Notes: generated by a model from the sequence alone, not told the origin. A stretch of DNA of 64,000 nucleotides from Schistocephalus solidus (GCA_017591395.1 WEDG01004529.1:1-64000), one strand, 5' to 3'. Counted from the stretch's first letter, positions 41,492-53,475 are shown. Numbers and translations: made by a program.

Positions 41492-44068
41492 CTGAAAAAA
41501 TAAAAGAACGAGGTTGAGCTCGACCAAAGAGGAGCATTTTAAGGATGTTAATCAACTTTTACGGGGCGGTAGTACGACAAAACGACTTAAGCTTCAAACT
41601 CGGTGCTAATCTTCATGGGAACCGGACATTTAAAATAGGTTCGACTGAGAGCTGCACACGATTTTCAAACGTGCAGTAGTGGGAACAAAACTAGGCGTCT
41701 ATTATGGCCGAAGGTGCATTTAAATGCATCACTTGTGGAGCAAACTATGATAGGCGATTACAACACACAACGACAACTGTAACGCGCTCGTCCGCCCGTA
41801 CTATCATTCCAGTGGTCAAACTCGTCTACCTAGTCTCGGTGGAATGAATATAGCCTTTTCTCCATAGAAGGACTAGATGATAGGAATGCGGAATTGAACG
41901 CTGGAGCATTTTCAATTATCGAGACGATTGTCTTGTTTTGTTACGCGTCCTTCGAGAAGTAGTGGGATGCTTCTGTGCTGGTAGACTGAACACGTTGGTC
42001 GGCTGCGCAGCTTCGCAGGACCTAAACGGGAGCCCAATAGTTCTATAGGGCACGAATGCGGGGAGTTGTTTACGTCAGCCAATGCGCCTGGCACCACTTC
42101 TAGTAGGCGTGAATCAAACCTTTCACTAACTGGGGTGGTGGGAGGTGAGTGCGAACGATCCAAAGCAATGCTTCGCACGCCATCAATGATTAGATTCTTC
42201 GGTGTGTTGACCATTGTTGCTTAAAGGGCTGCCGACTGATGAGACAAGGAGATTTTTAACTGGGCTGAGGGTAAGGTTGCAACGGTTCCTTCGTGTGACA
42301 TTTACATCAACTCATTTCAATGAGAGACCATAGTCTCCTTCCTCAAAGTCTGGTTCGTGCGCGTGTGCGGAGAGACAGTGGGTAGAAGAAGTTATGCATG
42401 TTTTCTTCACCAGCCCTAGCCATGACCATTCTACTATCGGCCTCTAACGCGTAAAACGCTCTTCATTGTCATTCTATGTGTCACATATGCCTTGCTGACC
42501 GCGGAAATAAACAGTTAAGTAATGCTGAATTTAATAGACTACGGTTGCTACATAACTAATGTCTAATTTCGGGTTAACCGATGACAACAGTCCACTGAAC
42601 CTGTTTGGGTCATCGATTGTAAAACAGTTTGAGATTCCGAAATAGGCAGTGCGGACAGTTTCACGGTATGCTGGTCTAAAATTATCTAAATGTTCATCTT
42701 TCCAATACACCAGATGAGTGAAGAAATGGTAGTGCCATCTTGAATGAAAAGCATGGAAGCCGAAAATTGTAAAGGGGCTGAGAGAGTTGGAGAATGCGAT
42801 GTGAAAAGTCTTGCTGTCGAATTAATTGCCACCCTTGCCAGAATTTTTATGATCATGCCCGGAAGAAATGCTAACGGTCTCAAGTAACAATGCCGCTAAA
42901 CCTGGTTGGATAACGAGCATATTATTATGCGCACACTAGAATGGGCGGATCAGAGGGAAAAAGCACAGGAGAACTGAGAGCGTATAAACGCAGGAAGCGG
43001 GGATGAAGAGGAATGAAATCAGGAATATAACGACCGAAAACACATTTTAAAAAAAGAGGACAAAGCGCAGCGATCAATGTTCAGCATTTTTTTCTAAATT
43101 TCTTGATCTACAGTCGTAATAGACAAAACAAGCTCGGCGGATCCATGTCAATCAATTACAGCAGTTTATTTTATATGACTTAGCTGCTTAAAACGATGCA
43201 TAAAATTCAATAAGAAATACAGTGGGGTTTAAACGATCATCACCGATGTAAGAGAGTATGAGGAAGAAAATACAGAATCACTTCCAATTAAACTCAGTTA
43301 TCACAAGCAAAATGGGCGCATACACTTAAGCTCTGTTGAGAAGCGAATCAAATTAGAGAACTATTTAATGTCAAATAATACATAAAAACGGGTGGCTCGT
43401 TTGGTTTTTACCCAACTAGAACTTTGTGCGACTTCGCCTGCAGCGTTTTAGCTTATTCAGATGGTTCGGGTAAGGTTATCACAGGTTTCCTCTTGAGCAC
43501 TATACATAATATTGCTTTCTGACACGCAGTGGTAAAGAGATTCTAGCGGAGTGCATACATGCACAACTAACCTGGGGACCGGTAAAGCAATCCGGTTGCG
43601 GTAGCAGAGGCGACGGTGTTTACTTCGTCATCGGCACCACCACGCAATTTATGGATGCCAAAATCTGACAGCGCATATATCAGACCGATGCTGCCAGCCG
43701 TCTGCGCCCAGGAGGCACCGGACTTAGTGACGTGATTCAGTATTTGAGTGCGCTGCAGTACGCGGGAAGGCAGGTTCTTTATATCTGGATCGTTAATAGC
43801 ACTGTAGAAGGCCCTCGAACAGCCGAAAGCGGCACCTAAAGAATAAATCCAATGTCAAGGATATTACCGCCAATGACCATTGAGCCGATTTCCGAGAATG
43901 ACCTTTCGAAACGACCTCGGTGCTTCTCTCCGTCGGGAAATATAAACTGATCCGATGGGTCCTATTAAATATTGGGCATAAAATCAAATAAAAGGATTAT
44001 ACGTTGACAAGGAGCGATGGATCTATATTCAGGAAGGGCGAGATAAAGAGATCATTGTCAGCCGACAT
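41367..44068 (-). CDS. TIMM23: TIMM23, mitochondrial import inner membrane translocase subunit Tim23
   Basis: Whole-gene span; four exons joined 44068-44003, 43961-43868, 43835-43572, 41491-41367. Tim23 forms the presequence translocase channel of the mitochondrial inner membrane and hands precursors to the PAM motor. The spliced protein is 182 residues (human about 209) with the family layout. A short intermembrane-space domain contains SPFLNIDP. A QFIFPDG then RGRFE motif precedes membrane segment 1. The Tim17/22/23 domain follows, with VTKSGASWAQTAGSIGLIY, DDEVNTVASATATGLLYR and GGLVGLTVGLAIAGF. Two introns are only 41 and 32 bp; the third is 2080 bp. It converges on FIG4. All phases agree and no stop interrupts the join. 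Confidence 0.95.
41492..43571 (-). other. TIMM23 intron 3, 2080 bp
   Basis: GTTAGT donor to a T-rich cag acceptor. 42220-42300 weakly resembles the interior of the composite repeat. Otherwise nothing identified. Confidence 0.8.
43572..43835 (-). CDS. TIMM23: TIMM23 exon 3, Tim17/22/23 membrane core
   Basis: 264 bases. Acceptor tttattctttag, donor gttagt. It reads GAAFGCSRAFYSAIN, then RTQILNHVTKSGASWAQTAG, SIGLIYALSDFGIHKLRGG and DDEVNTVASATATGLLYRSP. Vertebrate Tim23 has RNVQILNMVTRQGALWANTL, IIEKTRGAEDDLNTVAAGT and MTGMLYK. The stretch covers membrane spans 1-3, with the Gly residues used for helix packing retained. Confidence 0.96.
43836..43867 (-). other. TIMM23 intron 2, 32 bp
   Basis: Starts GTAATATCC and ends TTATTCTTTAG; only 32 bases. 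Removing it joins IGSMVIG to GAAFG in frame, exactly as in Tim23 proteins. Confidence 0.9.
43868..43961 (-). CDS. TIMM23: TIMM23 exon 2 (QFIFPDG ... RGRFE)
   Basis: 31 codons plus one base. Acceptor tatttaatag, donor gtaata. It reads DPSDQFIFPDGEKHRGRFER and SFSEIGSMVIG. This matches DTDEFILPTG, RGRFELAFF and IGG of vertebrate Tim23, leading into the first membrane span. The last G joins GT of exon 3 to give Gly before AAFG, as in the conserved TGAAFG. Confidence 0.92.
43962..44002 (-). other. TIMM23 intron 1, 41 bp
   Basis: Starts GTATAATCC and ends ATATTTAATAG; 41 bases with an in-frame stop (TAA just after the donor), so it must be spliced. Joins PSLLVN to DPSDQFIF. Confidence 0.88.
44003..44068 (-). 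CDS. TIMM23: TIMM23 exon 1, intermembrane-space N-terminus
   Basis: ATG at 44068-44066 reads MSADNDLFISPFLNIDPSLL then VN, and stops at a gtataa donor. Vertebrate Tim23 has NPLSPYLNVDPRYLV here. The ATG is chosen because no other ATG lies in the open frame, which runs upstream to about 44188. An acceptor-like ctactttagtttcag lies 35 bases before the ATG, a plausible site for a 5' UTR intron or spliced-leader addition; this is inference. The vertebrate N-terminus is about 35 residues longer. Confidence 0.85.
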
Positions 44069-44769
44069 CCTCGAACGCCCGCTTTCTCGGCTGAAACTAA
44101 AGTAGGCGGCAAAAACACCGGATTCACCAAAGAAATCAGAATTAAAACCGGGCAATATTCTCACCTTCTGTTGTAATTTGCACGATTAATAAACGAAACT
44201 TAAGTACTAAAGTGGTCATCTGAAAACACGAAATGATTGTTATGGGCATGACAGCTGACAGACAGAGAAACCAAGGAAGTAAAAGACGGTGGTTCGAGAA
44301 TATAAGCGCCCGAGCACAATGATAAAGTCAAAATCAAGAATTACATAAAAGCAGCTGAATAAGACATTAAATAAACACAAGGATCAATTATTTGATATGT
44401 GGAAAACCCGATAAAATCGCAAAATGCGATGAAAACAACAAAAACTGTGACTAAGTCGTGGAATAATAAACAGTCTAATTTTGATCAAACTTGAACTGTA
44501 AAACTACAGTTTTATGCATTTTGAAGCTAGTGTATGATATTTCCGTAAAAACAGGCATGCTTTGCGTGTAGACTCCGGGAGTTTACCTTACCTTACTTTA
44601 TATCACTACATTTGCCGTCTTACCTCCCACAACCAAATGGGTTTTCAATAAGCGGAATATGGGGAGTAGTGCCTATAGGTATTCAGTTTCGTTCCAGTGA
44701 CTGATGACAAGTCGAGAGTAATTGAGCTGTTGGGTTCGGGGCTTTAAATGTTTTTGCGCATGTGTATGT
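44069..44769. other. 5' flank of TIMM23
   Basis: No TATA or other promoter element could be supported. On the minus strand a cag acceptor-like site ends 35 bases before the ATG. Confidence 0.4.
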
Positions 44770-45180
44770 GGGTGCACTGTGCCTTCTAAACGGACCGCTT
44801 GGTAGATGCGCTGAGCGAACACGTGGGCAAAACTAGGGAGTCGCAGGCGTGATTGTTCTAGGATTCAATCCCAAAGCAAATGCCAAACATTGGGGGCCGG
44901 GCTTGTGCACCCAAAACGGGCATGCATATATGCAGGCTCATGCAGCACCCCGCTCTCCCACTCCGTGTTCGATTATTTATCTGCACGCAACGCCACCTTC
45001 GGTCTTCTTGACTATGTCTTGAAACATAACCCAGTTGGGTTAGGTACAAGAGAGAGTGCGGTAGATGCAGTGCAAGCCTTCTTTCACATAAAACTAATTT
45101 GCGCACAACTCACCGACCCTGCACCACCCTTCTCTGGAGAATACGTTGGATATCATCGGATTACAACGGCCAAACTGACG
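44770..45180 (+). repeat. Family-A SINE-like repeat with tRNA-like promoter boxes
   Basis: Near-complete copy just upstream of TIMM23. The head has an A-box-like ttggtagatgcgctg (about 44799-44813) and a B-box-like ggattcaatccc (44861-44872), suggesting a tRNA-derived SINE head. The middle has caaatgccaaacattggggg and the tail agatgcagtgcaagc with ggatatcatcggattac. Confidence 0.65.
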
Positions 45181-45249
45181 TGTGTTTGGGGTGTAGGGGT
45201 ACTAGGTGGGTGTAGCATCAAATTTAATACCAACATGGTTTTGTACAAG

Positions 45250-45640
45250 AGCGCGCTTGTGAAACCTGCTGCATGTCTTTTCTAAATATAATACCCTCTC
45301 TTCGTAATAATCGTCTATCTGCAGTAGTCATCTTTTTTGGTTTTAGTAATGCATTCGATAAAGTGTCTCATAGACGACTTCTAGCTTAACAAGAGACTAT
45401 TGGATTCCGCAGTCCCATCACTGATTTTATTAGATCATACCCATCTGATCGAAAACTAAAACTTTTAGTGGGGTCCTCATACTCAAGTGCTACCCCGATT
45501 GAGAATGATGACTTCAGGTTACCGTGTTAGTTCCTTTGATTTTCTTATTTACATAAATTATATTTCGTCTAAAGTTAACATTCTCAATCTAATACTTATG
45601 CTGATTACCTCAAATGCGTGTATTATTTATAATTCAGTAT
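45250..45640 (+). mobile_element. LINE reverse transcriptase fragment
   Basis: Reads VVIFFGFSNAFDKVSHRRLL, then after a stop FIRSYPSDRKLKLLVGSS, then LIFLIYINYISSKV and a YADYLKC. The FSNAFDKVxH and YADD-like landmarks are those of non-LTR RT. The catalytic box reads YADY, and stops are present. Confidence 0.75.
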
Positions 45641-45659
45641 AATTCAGTATATATAAGGG

Positions 45660-48185
45660 AGATAGGCAGAGCCTTTGAAAACCCTATTTACAGATAGACG
45701 CTAGCAAAACAAGCAAATGTTACATGGCGATAGTCGTTTTAGTATATCAATCATTGCTGTCGACTAAATATATGTTCATCAAGTAAAAATGCATCAAGTC
45801 TTCTTTTAAACATTTCAACGCTTTCAGCCTGAACAACTGAGGCTGGCAGTTTGTTCCATTCGTCAATCACCCTTTGGGAAAAAGAAGTTGGCCCGTACTT
45901 CAAGTTTGGCGTGATTTCTTTTCAGTTTGTACTGGTGACCTCGGAGACTTGTCATGTTTGCCAATTCAAAAAAAGTTGGCCATCTGAAGAGCACAATCAA
46001 CTCCTCTGACCAGTTTGAAGACTAAGATCATATCCCCTCTGTATTGCCTATAAGAGAGAGGAAAAATTTTTAAGTCTTTCTAGGCGGCCCCTCATAGGGT
46101 AGGCATTCCAATCCGCTGACTAGTTTCTGTTGCCCTCCGTTGAACTTTCTCCAGCAGAGCGTAGTCATGTTTCGTCCAAGGGCGCCACGCCTGAACGCAA
46201 TATTCCAACACCGGCCGGATAAATGTTCCAAACACGCGCCCAAGAAGCTCTCCGTCAAAATTAACGAAGGACCTCCTGATTGCGCCTAAAGATACACATA
46301 GCTCTCTTTGCGATATTCGCACAGTGCGACGATGGTTTGAGAGTTGGTGTTATCCATATACCCAAGTCCTTTTAGAATATTTACCTCCTGGAGTTGGTGA
46401 CCACTGAGGAAGTACTGGTATTCATACCGAATCATCCTTCTGGAACTAGACCGCAGTCGGATTATTTGGCATTTGTTAAGATTAAGGTTCAGCAGCCACT
46501 CATCACACCATGTTTGCAAGCGATCTAAGTTTTGTTGTAATTTCCGCGCATCCTCCGGTTTTTTTCAATCGAGTTCCATAACTTCAAATCGTCAGCGAAC
46601 ATTACCTTCTCGCATGTCAGACAATCCAGGCAGTCGTTTACGTATATCAGAAACAAAAATGGGACCCAGAACGCTGCCCTGCGGAACTCCACTGTGAACG
46701 GTTTCCCAGTGAGACTTGGCGTCTCTGGTACAAACACGCTTGCGCCTGTCTGTGAGAAAGTCGGTCAACCATTTGAGTAGGTTACCAGTCACACCCATTT
46801 GACGGAGTTTAAAGATCAAGACGTTTGTGTGGAACCCCTGTCAAAGGCTTTTGCTAAAGTCAATGTTGACCGCATCGACTGACAAACCCATTTCTAATGA
46901 TTTTTGTCCAACTTTTCCATGGATGTGAGCAGGTTTGTGAGGCAGGATCGACCACTTCGAAATCCATTTTGATATGAACTTAGCAAGTTATTTTTCTTCA
47001 AGATGCCCTCATCAGTTCCGTTTTTGATTATCTTCTCCATCATTTTGCAACAGATACTTGTGAGGCTGACTGGTCGGAAACTGTTTGGTGTTGTCCTCTC
47101 TCCTCCCTTGCAGATAGGGGGTTATGTTGGCTATCTTCCACTCGGTAGCAGAGCCACCGCCTCCATCGAACTTTCAAATATCTTGAGAGCGGAGAGGCCA
47201 GCTGGTCTGTGAGTTCATTGAGAACTTTTGCGGATATACCATCTGGGCCAGGTGATTTAGTGGGCTGTAGCTGTTTCAGAGTTTTTTTCTTACTGTGTCC
47301 ATTGGAAATGACACCGTGCTTATTTTTGTTTGTAGATGTGGCAGTACTGTAGTATTGGTCCTCGTCAAAAAGGTGGTTCCTCGGTATACACGGATAAAAA
47401 GAAATTGGATAAGAGGCTGGTCTTATCAGAGTTATCAGTTAACCTGTTTCCCTGATTGTCTTTAAGACAAGGAATGCAGTGCGATTTCGTTTTGCCTTAT
47501 TAACGTAAGCATAAAAACCTTTTCGAATTTCTTGGTATGTCTTTTGACTATTTCTGACTCAAAGGCTGATCTTTCTTTTCTCAGAAGATTCCGACACCGA
47601 TTTCGCTGTTTCTTAAAAGCGGAAAAATGTTCGGGTTGTTGATATCTGGCATATGTTCTCCACAGTCTTCTTTTCTTCTTGAGATTCCTTTTTATTTCCG
47701 ATGTCACCCACTCGGGTCGGGAGACGCACGATCACCTTTTAAGTGGGCAGAATTTCTCTACCAACTGCTGAATCAATTTACTAATGAAGAACCAGGCAGC
47801 ATTTGGGTCAGGTACATGTGCAGGGCTCCAGTCTATCCCATTCAGTAATTCTTTCATTTTGGGATAATCCCCTTCCACACATTTCCTCTGCCCAACTACA
47901 CGACATTTGGGTACAGAAAAATGACTGTACTCCCAAGCAAGAACACAATGATCACTTCGTCCAAGCGGCACGTAAGAACTTAATGCAAGGATGCAATTGT
48001 AGTCTCTACTAATGATTGGATCATAACAGCTTGACTGCTGCCCATTTCGGAACCGCGTCTTCATTGTGACATGTTGGGTAAGAAACTCGTCATTTACCAA
48101 CTGTAGTAATTTCTGTGAAAACAGCATTTGAAAATATAAATAATATATATATATATATAAATGGAGGTAACGAGCGTAACCCATG
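45660..48185 (-). mobile_element. LINE, endonuclease to 3' end, degenerate
   Basis: Minus strand, 5' to 3': endonuclease end with LGRSDHCVLAWEY (47732-48184), a Lys/Arg-rich linker with RRLWRTYARYQQ (47462-47707), RT with LLKWLTDFLTDRRKRVC and SGVPQGSVLGP (about 46592-46819), VMFADDLKLWN (46525-46737), LNKCQIIRL, FVNFDGELLGRVFGTFIRPV with LEYCVQAW, and a final LPASVVQAE near 45830. The gene order is that of a CR1/Jockey-like single-ORF LINE. Catalytic FADD is intact but frame changes disrupt it. The 5' end stops at an (AT)n run. Confidence 0.88.
48143..48159. repeat. (AT)n microsatellite
   Basis: Alternating AT directly beside the 5' limit of the minus-strand LINE. Confidence 0.9.
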
Positions 48186-48189
48186 ATGA

Positions 48190-48990
48190 CCCTATTTATG
48201 CACCGTCTAGATTATGAATGCAAGTATATGTAGATAGCGTAAAATATAGATATCTTGAGGGTTAATGAGAACATTATTTTATAAAATATGTGTTGATGCG
48301 ATGCATTGGTTTCGGATTTCGCGTCACTAGTTCACGGAGTGTTTGCCTCCACCCTTGTAAAGAAGACAGGTTGGTTTGAAATAATTAATTAGTGTTTTGT
48401 ATATTCGCCAACGTTCGGAGTCTAATAAGACGTGACAATTCTGTCCTTAAGGTTATCCCTACGAGAAGTACAAGCTTCAACCTTCACTGGTTCCTATAAC
48501 TCACGCCGTTGGTCTGCTCCTTGAATCAACTCTCAACCATGGAACGAGGAGTCACAATAAATGCTGAATCGCTACATGCTTCTAACAAGGTTGAATGCTG
48601 AATATTATTGCCACCTCACCCGTTTATTTAAGATTATTTACGAATTGCGCTCCTCTGCATATAAGTCTAATGGGTATGTAAAACAGAGATGCTTAAGATT
48701 AATCAGTGTGGAAATACGTCCGAAGCCCCAGTCGGGATTTCGAACTAAGCTGGACAATTTAAAACAACCTCTTGACATAAAAATGACGCCACAAACCACG
48801 CGGCCACGCTTAGGTGGGAGATTGAACGAAAATTTCATGCAAACAGAAAATTACGACACAGGTGAATATTCTGTTGCTAGTCATCGCCTACTTAGCGGGT
48901 GAAAAAGCATGCTAACCTTAATAAATGGGATGCTTAAGTCTCCTTCAGACGTTCTGAGAGATTGCGTAAGAAAAAGATTTATTGAGACGG
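48190..48990. other. Unassigned stretch between LINE fragments
   Basis: A 113-codon plus-strand frame at 48561-48902 has no recognisable domain and is probably chance. Nothing else seen. Confidence 0.5.
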
Positions 48991-50330
48991 GAAATGACAG
49001 ATCTGAAAAAGCCTGCTCATTTTTCACTCGGGTTATCCAGTAGATGTTGTATTATTTGACTTCAAGAAAGCCTTTGATAGCGTACCACACAGGCTTCTTT
49101 TACAGAAGATTTGGAACGTAGGAATTGAGGAAAAAGTTTTCAAGAGTTTAATTGTCTTTAGAGTATAGAGAGTTATTGTTGTAAACTCTAGCTCGGAATG
49201 GGCAAAAGAAGAAATTGGTGTTCCACAGGGTTCTGTTTTTGGGCCCCATGCTCTTCCTTATCTACATGAACGACTATCTCAATGACCTAGATTGTGAAGC
49301 TGTCATGTTTGCAGATGACATAAAAAATATGGACTGAAGTCAGCTGCACTGCTGACGCAAAAGGGTTATAATCGAATATGGACAAACTTAGTGCCTTGTC
49401 CGCCAGGTGGCTTCTTAAGTTTAATGTATCCAAGTGTGTGATCCTACATATAAGCGCCGCTTGAAAAGTATATATGAAACACCAGTAATATATTAATGGC
49501 ACTGCATTAAAAGAGTTAGAAACACACAAAGATCTGGGACTGTGGACGCTGTAAGAAAGCAGTCCAGAAGGAAACATGTAAACTGCATTGGATCAGACGT
49601 GCATCTAAAATATTTTACCTTGATTTCTTCGGAAAAGTCAATGGCATCTTTTTGAGTCCACATTAAGATTACGCAATACCAGCCTGGATACCGTGGAGGA
49701 TGAAAGATATTGACCTCCTCGAACAGGTGAAACGGGGATCAACGAAGATGGTCGACGGTCTTAAAACTTTACCGTACTAAGACAGATTGAAAAAGCTTGA
49801 CGTATTTCCTCTTTCCTACAGGCACTTAGGATGAAGCCTTCTCTGGACATTCCGTATTATCCGGGGCCACGATTCTTCCCTGAATAGGGAGGATTTCTTC
49901 GAGTTTGCCTGCACAACTCATCTGCGTGTTCATCATTACAAGGCCAACAGTGAACGCACGCGACTGAAACTCAGAAAGTTTTTTTTTCAATCAACGAGTA
50001 GTACGACGTTGTAACTCGTTACCAAGCGAGACGGTTACCGCTGAAAGCATTTCTGATTTTAAAAGAAGGTTTGATGGCATAATATTTGACAAAAGATGAC
50101 TCTCACAACAAGATAACTTAAAGCAAGCCTTTTAAAATCTTTCGGCCTCTATTTTTCTTCCAGAATGATTCGCCTATTACTGTGAAAACGCATTTGAAGT
50201 AATGTTATGCTTTGACTCAAATATTTTAAATGTACACCATTTCTTATTGACTTTACACATACAAGGATAAATTTACATTTATATGGTCATCGAGGGCAAT
50301 GCCTGTGACCCTTCAAAATATACAAAAACG
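48990..50330 (+). mobile_element. LINE RT to 3' end, degenerate
   Basis: Reads [20 protein letters not shown], then VPQGSVFGP, VMFADDIKN, later KLDVFPLSYRHLR and THLRVHHYKAN, in changing frames. The 3' end (atggtcatcgagggcaatgc ... ttcaaaatata, about 50284-50325) matches the 3' end of the fragment at 62990-63965, so they are one family. 5'-truncated; several stops. Confidence 0.82.
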
Positions 50331-50559
50331 AATACCAGGGACAAAAAAATGATTTCCTAAGAAGAAAAAACGCATGCGAATACAGGTTGCTTAAGCATAC
50401 CTAACGTTGAGATGAAAGACAGCACGTCTACAGATATAAGTACATCAGTGAACATTGCTTTTATTCAAAAGGGAGATCGAAACATTTAATGCATCCTTCT
50501 ACTGTCACTCAGCTCAAGCTGCGTCACACAAGTAATTCTATTTCTTTCCCACCTGTTAA

Positions 50560-52075
50560 AAAAACTCGTCGGTAAAAAAACCTACCGGGCGTCAGTGACA
50601 AACTACAGGCCCATAAGCTTAACATGCATCCTTGGTAAGATTATGGAAAGGATCATCAAGAGCGAATTGGTGAAATTCCTAGAGACTCATAATTTGTTAT
50701 CAAGCTGTCAACACGGGTTCAGAAAAGGAAGATCATGCACAACGAATTTGCTGGATTCGATCCAGAGGTGGACCCAAGCACTTGAAGATAGACACGCGGT
50801 TCACATTGTCTTCATTGACTTTCAAAAGGCCTTCGATACTGTGCCGCACGAGAGACTGCTTTACAAGCTAGAAAGAATTGGAATCAGAGGTAACCTCCTC
50901 AAGTGGATCGAAAACTTCCTCGTGGGTCGGCGCCAGGTTGTGTGCATCGGCCAAGAGAGGTCAAGGTCTGCTGCGGTCGAGAGTGGGGTTCCTCAGGGTT
51001 CAGTACTAGGCCAATACTGTTTTTAATATACGTGAACGATTGTGTCAGGAAACTGGAGTGTGAAGCAGCAATGTTTGCCGACGATATTAAAATCTGGAAT
51101 GTAATCCAGAGCTCTGCTGACGAAGATAAACTGCAGATCAACCTATCTCGGTTGGAGGAGTGGTCGAATCATTGGCTTTTGCGGTTCAACGTCGATAAGT
51201 GTACAATACTTCGCTTAGGCAACCCGTCTGGATCTGCCGAAAGTAGAAGTTATTTCTCAACGGTGAAGCCTTTAAAAGACGTGGAAACCCAAAAGGACCT
51301 TGGTGTGCTGATGACCACCACCTTAAAACCATCGTCTCACTGCTCGAAAGTGGCGAAGAGGCCAATTTCGGTGTTGCATGCCATCAGACGAGCCTTTTTG
51401 ATTTCGATGAAGATCTTTTTGCTAAGACCTTTGGAACATTCATTAGGCCACATTTTGGAATATGCTATGCACGCCTGAAACCCTGGACAGTTCAAGATCA
51501 GAACTGCCTCGAAAGAGTCCAGAGGAAAGCCACCGAAAATGGTTAGAAGTCAAAGCTCCTTGCCATATCCCACCCGCCTAATGAATCTTTAATCTGTTCC
51601 CTTTGAGTTATAGGCAAATTCGTGGTATCTCCTGCAGACATTCCGCATTGTGAAGGGATTGATTGTTGCCTGGAATTCTCGGACTTCTTTGAATTTGCCA
51701 CCACGACCCATCTCCGAGGTCACCCATTGAAACTGCGTGTCCAGCAGGCGAGACTGGATGTGCGCAAGTTCTCCTTCTCTGTCAGAGTGGTTAAAACCAT
51801 GGAATGCCCTCCCTGAAGACGTTGTGATGTCACCATCGCTGGAAAGCTTTAAAAAGGAACCTTGACAGTTTTATGTTCCGCAACGAGCCTGAGCGATGAG
51901 GCATTTATCTTAACCCTCGAGAGTCGTGCACCACTTGTCAAAATTTTATGACCGCCTTTTGTACCTTGGCAACCCACACGGTTTCTCTGTATACCGCACT
52001 TAATTTTACGTTACAAATAGGGTACTCAAAGGCCCATGCCTATTTCCCTCAATAAATTGAATTGAATTGAATTGA
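50560..52075 (+). mobile_element. LINE (CR1-like), best-preserved RT in the window, with 3' tail
   Basis: Reads MTNYRPISLTCILGKIMERI, HGFRKGRSCTTNLLDSIQRW, FIDFQKAFDTVPHERLLYKL and VESGVPQGSVLG. After a one-base shift come LFLIYVNDC, MFADDIKIWN (FADD codons 51074-51085), WLLRFNVDKCTILRLG and DLGVLMTTTLKPS. The thumb and C-terminal pieces run to 51850. The 3' UTR ends ttccctcaataaa followed by an ATTGA pentamer run to about 52075. The endonuclease is missing (5' truncation). Only about three frame changes, so a younger copy. Confidence 0.88.
52050..52075 (+). repeat. ATTGA-type pentamer tail of a LINE
   Basis: Four repeats of attga/gaatt directly after ccctcaataaa; the simple-repeat 3' tail of the LINE ending here. 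Confidence 0.8.
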
Positions 52076-52079
52076 AATG

Positions 52080-53189
52080 ATTTAATGATCAGATGGCAGA
52101 CACAGAAGTCCCGTTGAATGGATTTCAACTTATCTCCATAACACAAAATGGATGCAGAGTTGGTAAGATCGCAATGCACACATGAAATGGCATTGAGTGC
52201 GTCCTGATAAGTCGCCAACAAAAAAGAAATGATTAATTCCAAATCTTTAGCTGTTACTTGAGACTATCAAAACTAACCGTACCTCCAAATTACCCTTGTA
52301 CACAGACCCTTACGAAGGCGGAATGATGCGGAAACGCAGTTATCACGGACGCGAAGAGAATCTGCCATAGTAAACAATAGGTCAAGGTCAAGCCCAGGAC
52401 GCGCAGGTTAATTTTCTAAAGCTGAATAAAATCTCAAATTTTGAACATATTTATTCGTTTCTTGCTGATGTTATTGGATTAATTGTTAATAAAAGGGTTG
52501 TATTTCTAACCCTTCATCAACTGCACATACCTAACCATGTTAACCGATAAACAAAACCCGACCAGCCAGCACTTAATATTTAAAGCTGCTTGCCCTCTTC
52601 CCCAGCCTCTATATTCCGTTTAGATTTCCCCATTCCGTTTAAACTTCCATCAGGCATATCCCGGCCTTAAACCATTATGGTGCTTCGACACCAGAAATTA
52701 ATATTCCTACAACTTTAAGATATCCCTCTCAACCTTTTGTTATTGACAATAATAATAATAGTTGTATTTTTTCCTTAGACAGTGCCTTGCCGGTGCTAAC
52801 CAAATATAAATTCTAAATTCTAAAACGAAATTTCCGTTCTGAACTTGAGTTGGTGTATTTTCGAACAGGCTAAGAGGCTAGTCGAAGAAAAGCGGCTAGC
52901 AAGTGAGGTCAAATATTAAAAACTCTTTCGTTAAATGTTGCGTAAAGGTTTTCACGCGCAATATGAACCCATAAAAAACATGACATTCCGTTCTTCTAGA
53001 CGCCATTGGCAAATTGATGGTTGATAGTTTTAACGGTTTCTTGTACAGAACATTTATTGGAAATTCGGCCGCTAGCCCTCCGACCATCTGGGGTTGGATT
53101 GGTGCCGTCTTCGAAACCATGACTTTTACCCTCTGGGACGTAACCGTAGCCATTCGATGTTTTCATTAATCTCATAATGGCGTACCGGT
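52080..53189. other. Unassigned stretch
   Basis: Contains a short LINE-tail-like piece at 52745-52790 (AAT repeats then agttgtatttttt). Nothing else identified. Confidence 0.5.
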
Positions 53190-53440
53190 CAGTATTATAA
53201 AGGCGGATGCTAATGATTTTTACCCGTCCGTTCTGTATAAGATTTTTAATCTAGCTCTGGAAAGTGAAACCTTGCCCAGTGTATGGAAGGAATCGCACAT
53301 TCTACCTATCCCCAAACACGGCCAATCTATGTCAATAGACGGCTTTCGGTCAATCAACACACTGTCCACAGCTTCGAAAATCTTGGAGAACTTGATCAAA
53401 GATAAGATGATGTATTACTTAACAGAGAATAACCATTTTA
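53190..53440 (+). mobile_element. LINE RT fragment, 5' part of an interrupted element
   Basis: Reads FYPSVLYKIFNLALESETLP, SVWKESHILPIPKHGQS and FRSINTLSTASKILENLI, ending MMYYLTENN. This is the finger region of a non-LTR RT (SVWKxxxxxPIxK, then the RPISxL-like FRSINTL). Its continuation (AAQHGFLKARSCE) is found at 54560, after an inserted relative. Confidence 0.82.
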
Positions 53441-53475
53441 TTTTATTTTATTTATTGCCAGTTTACAGGCAAGGT

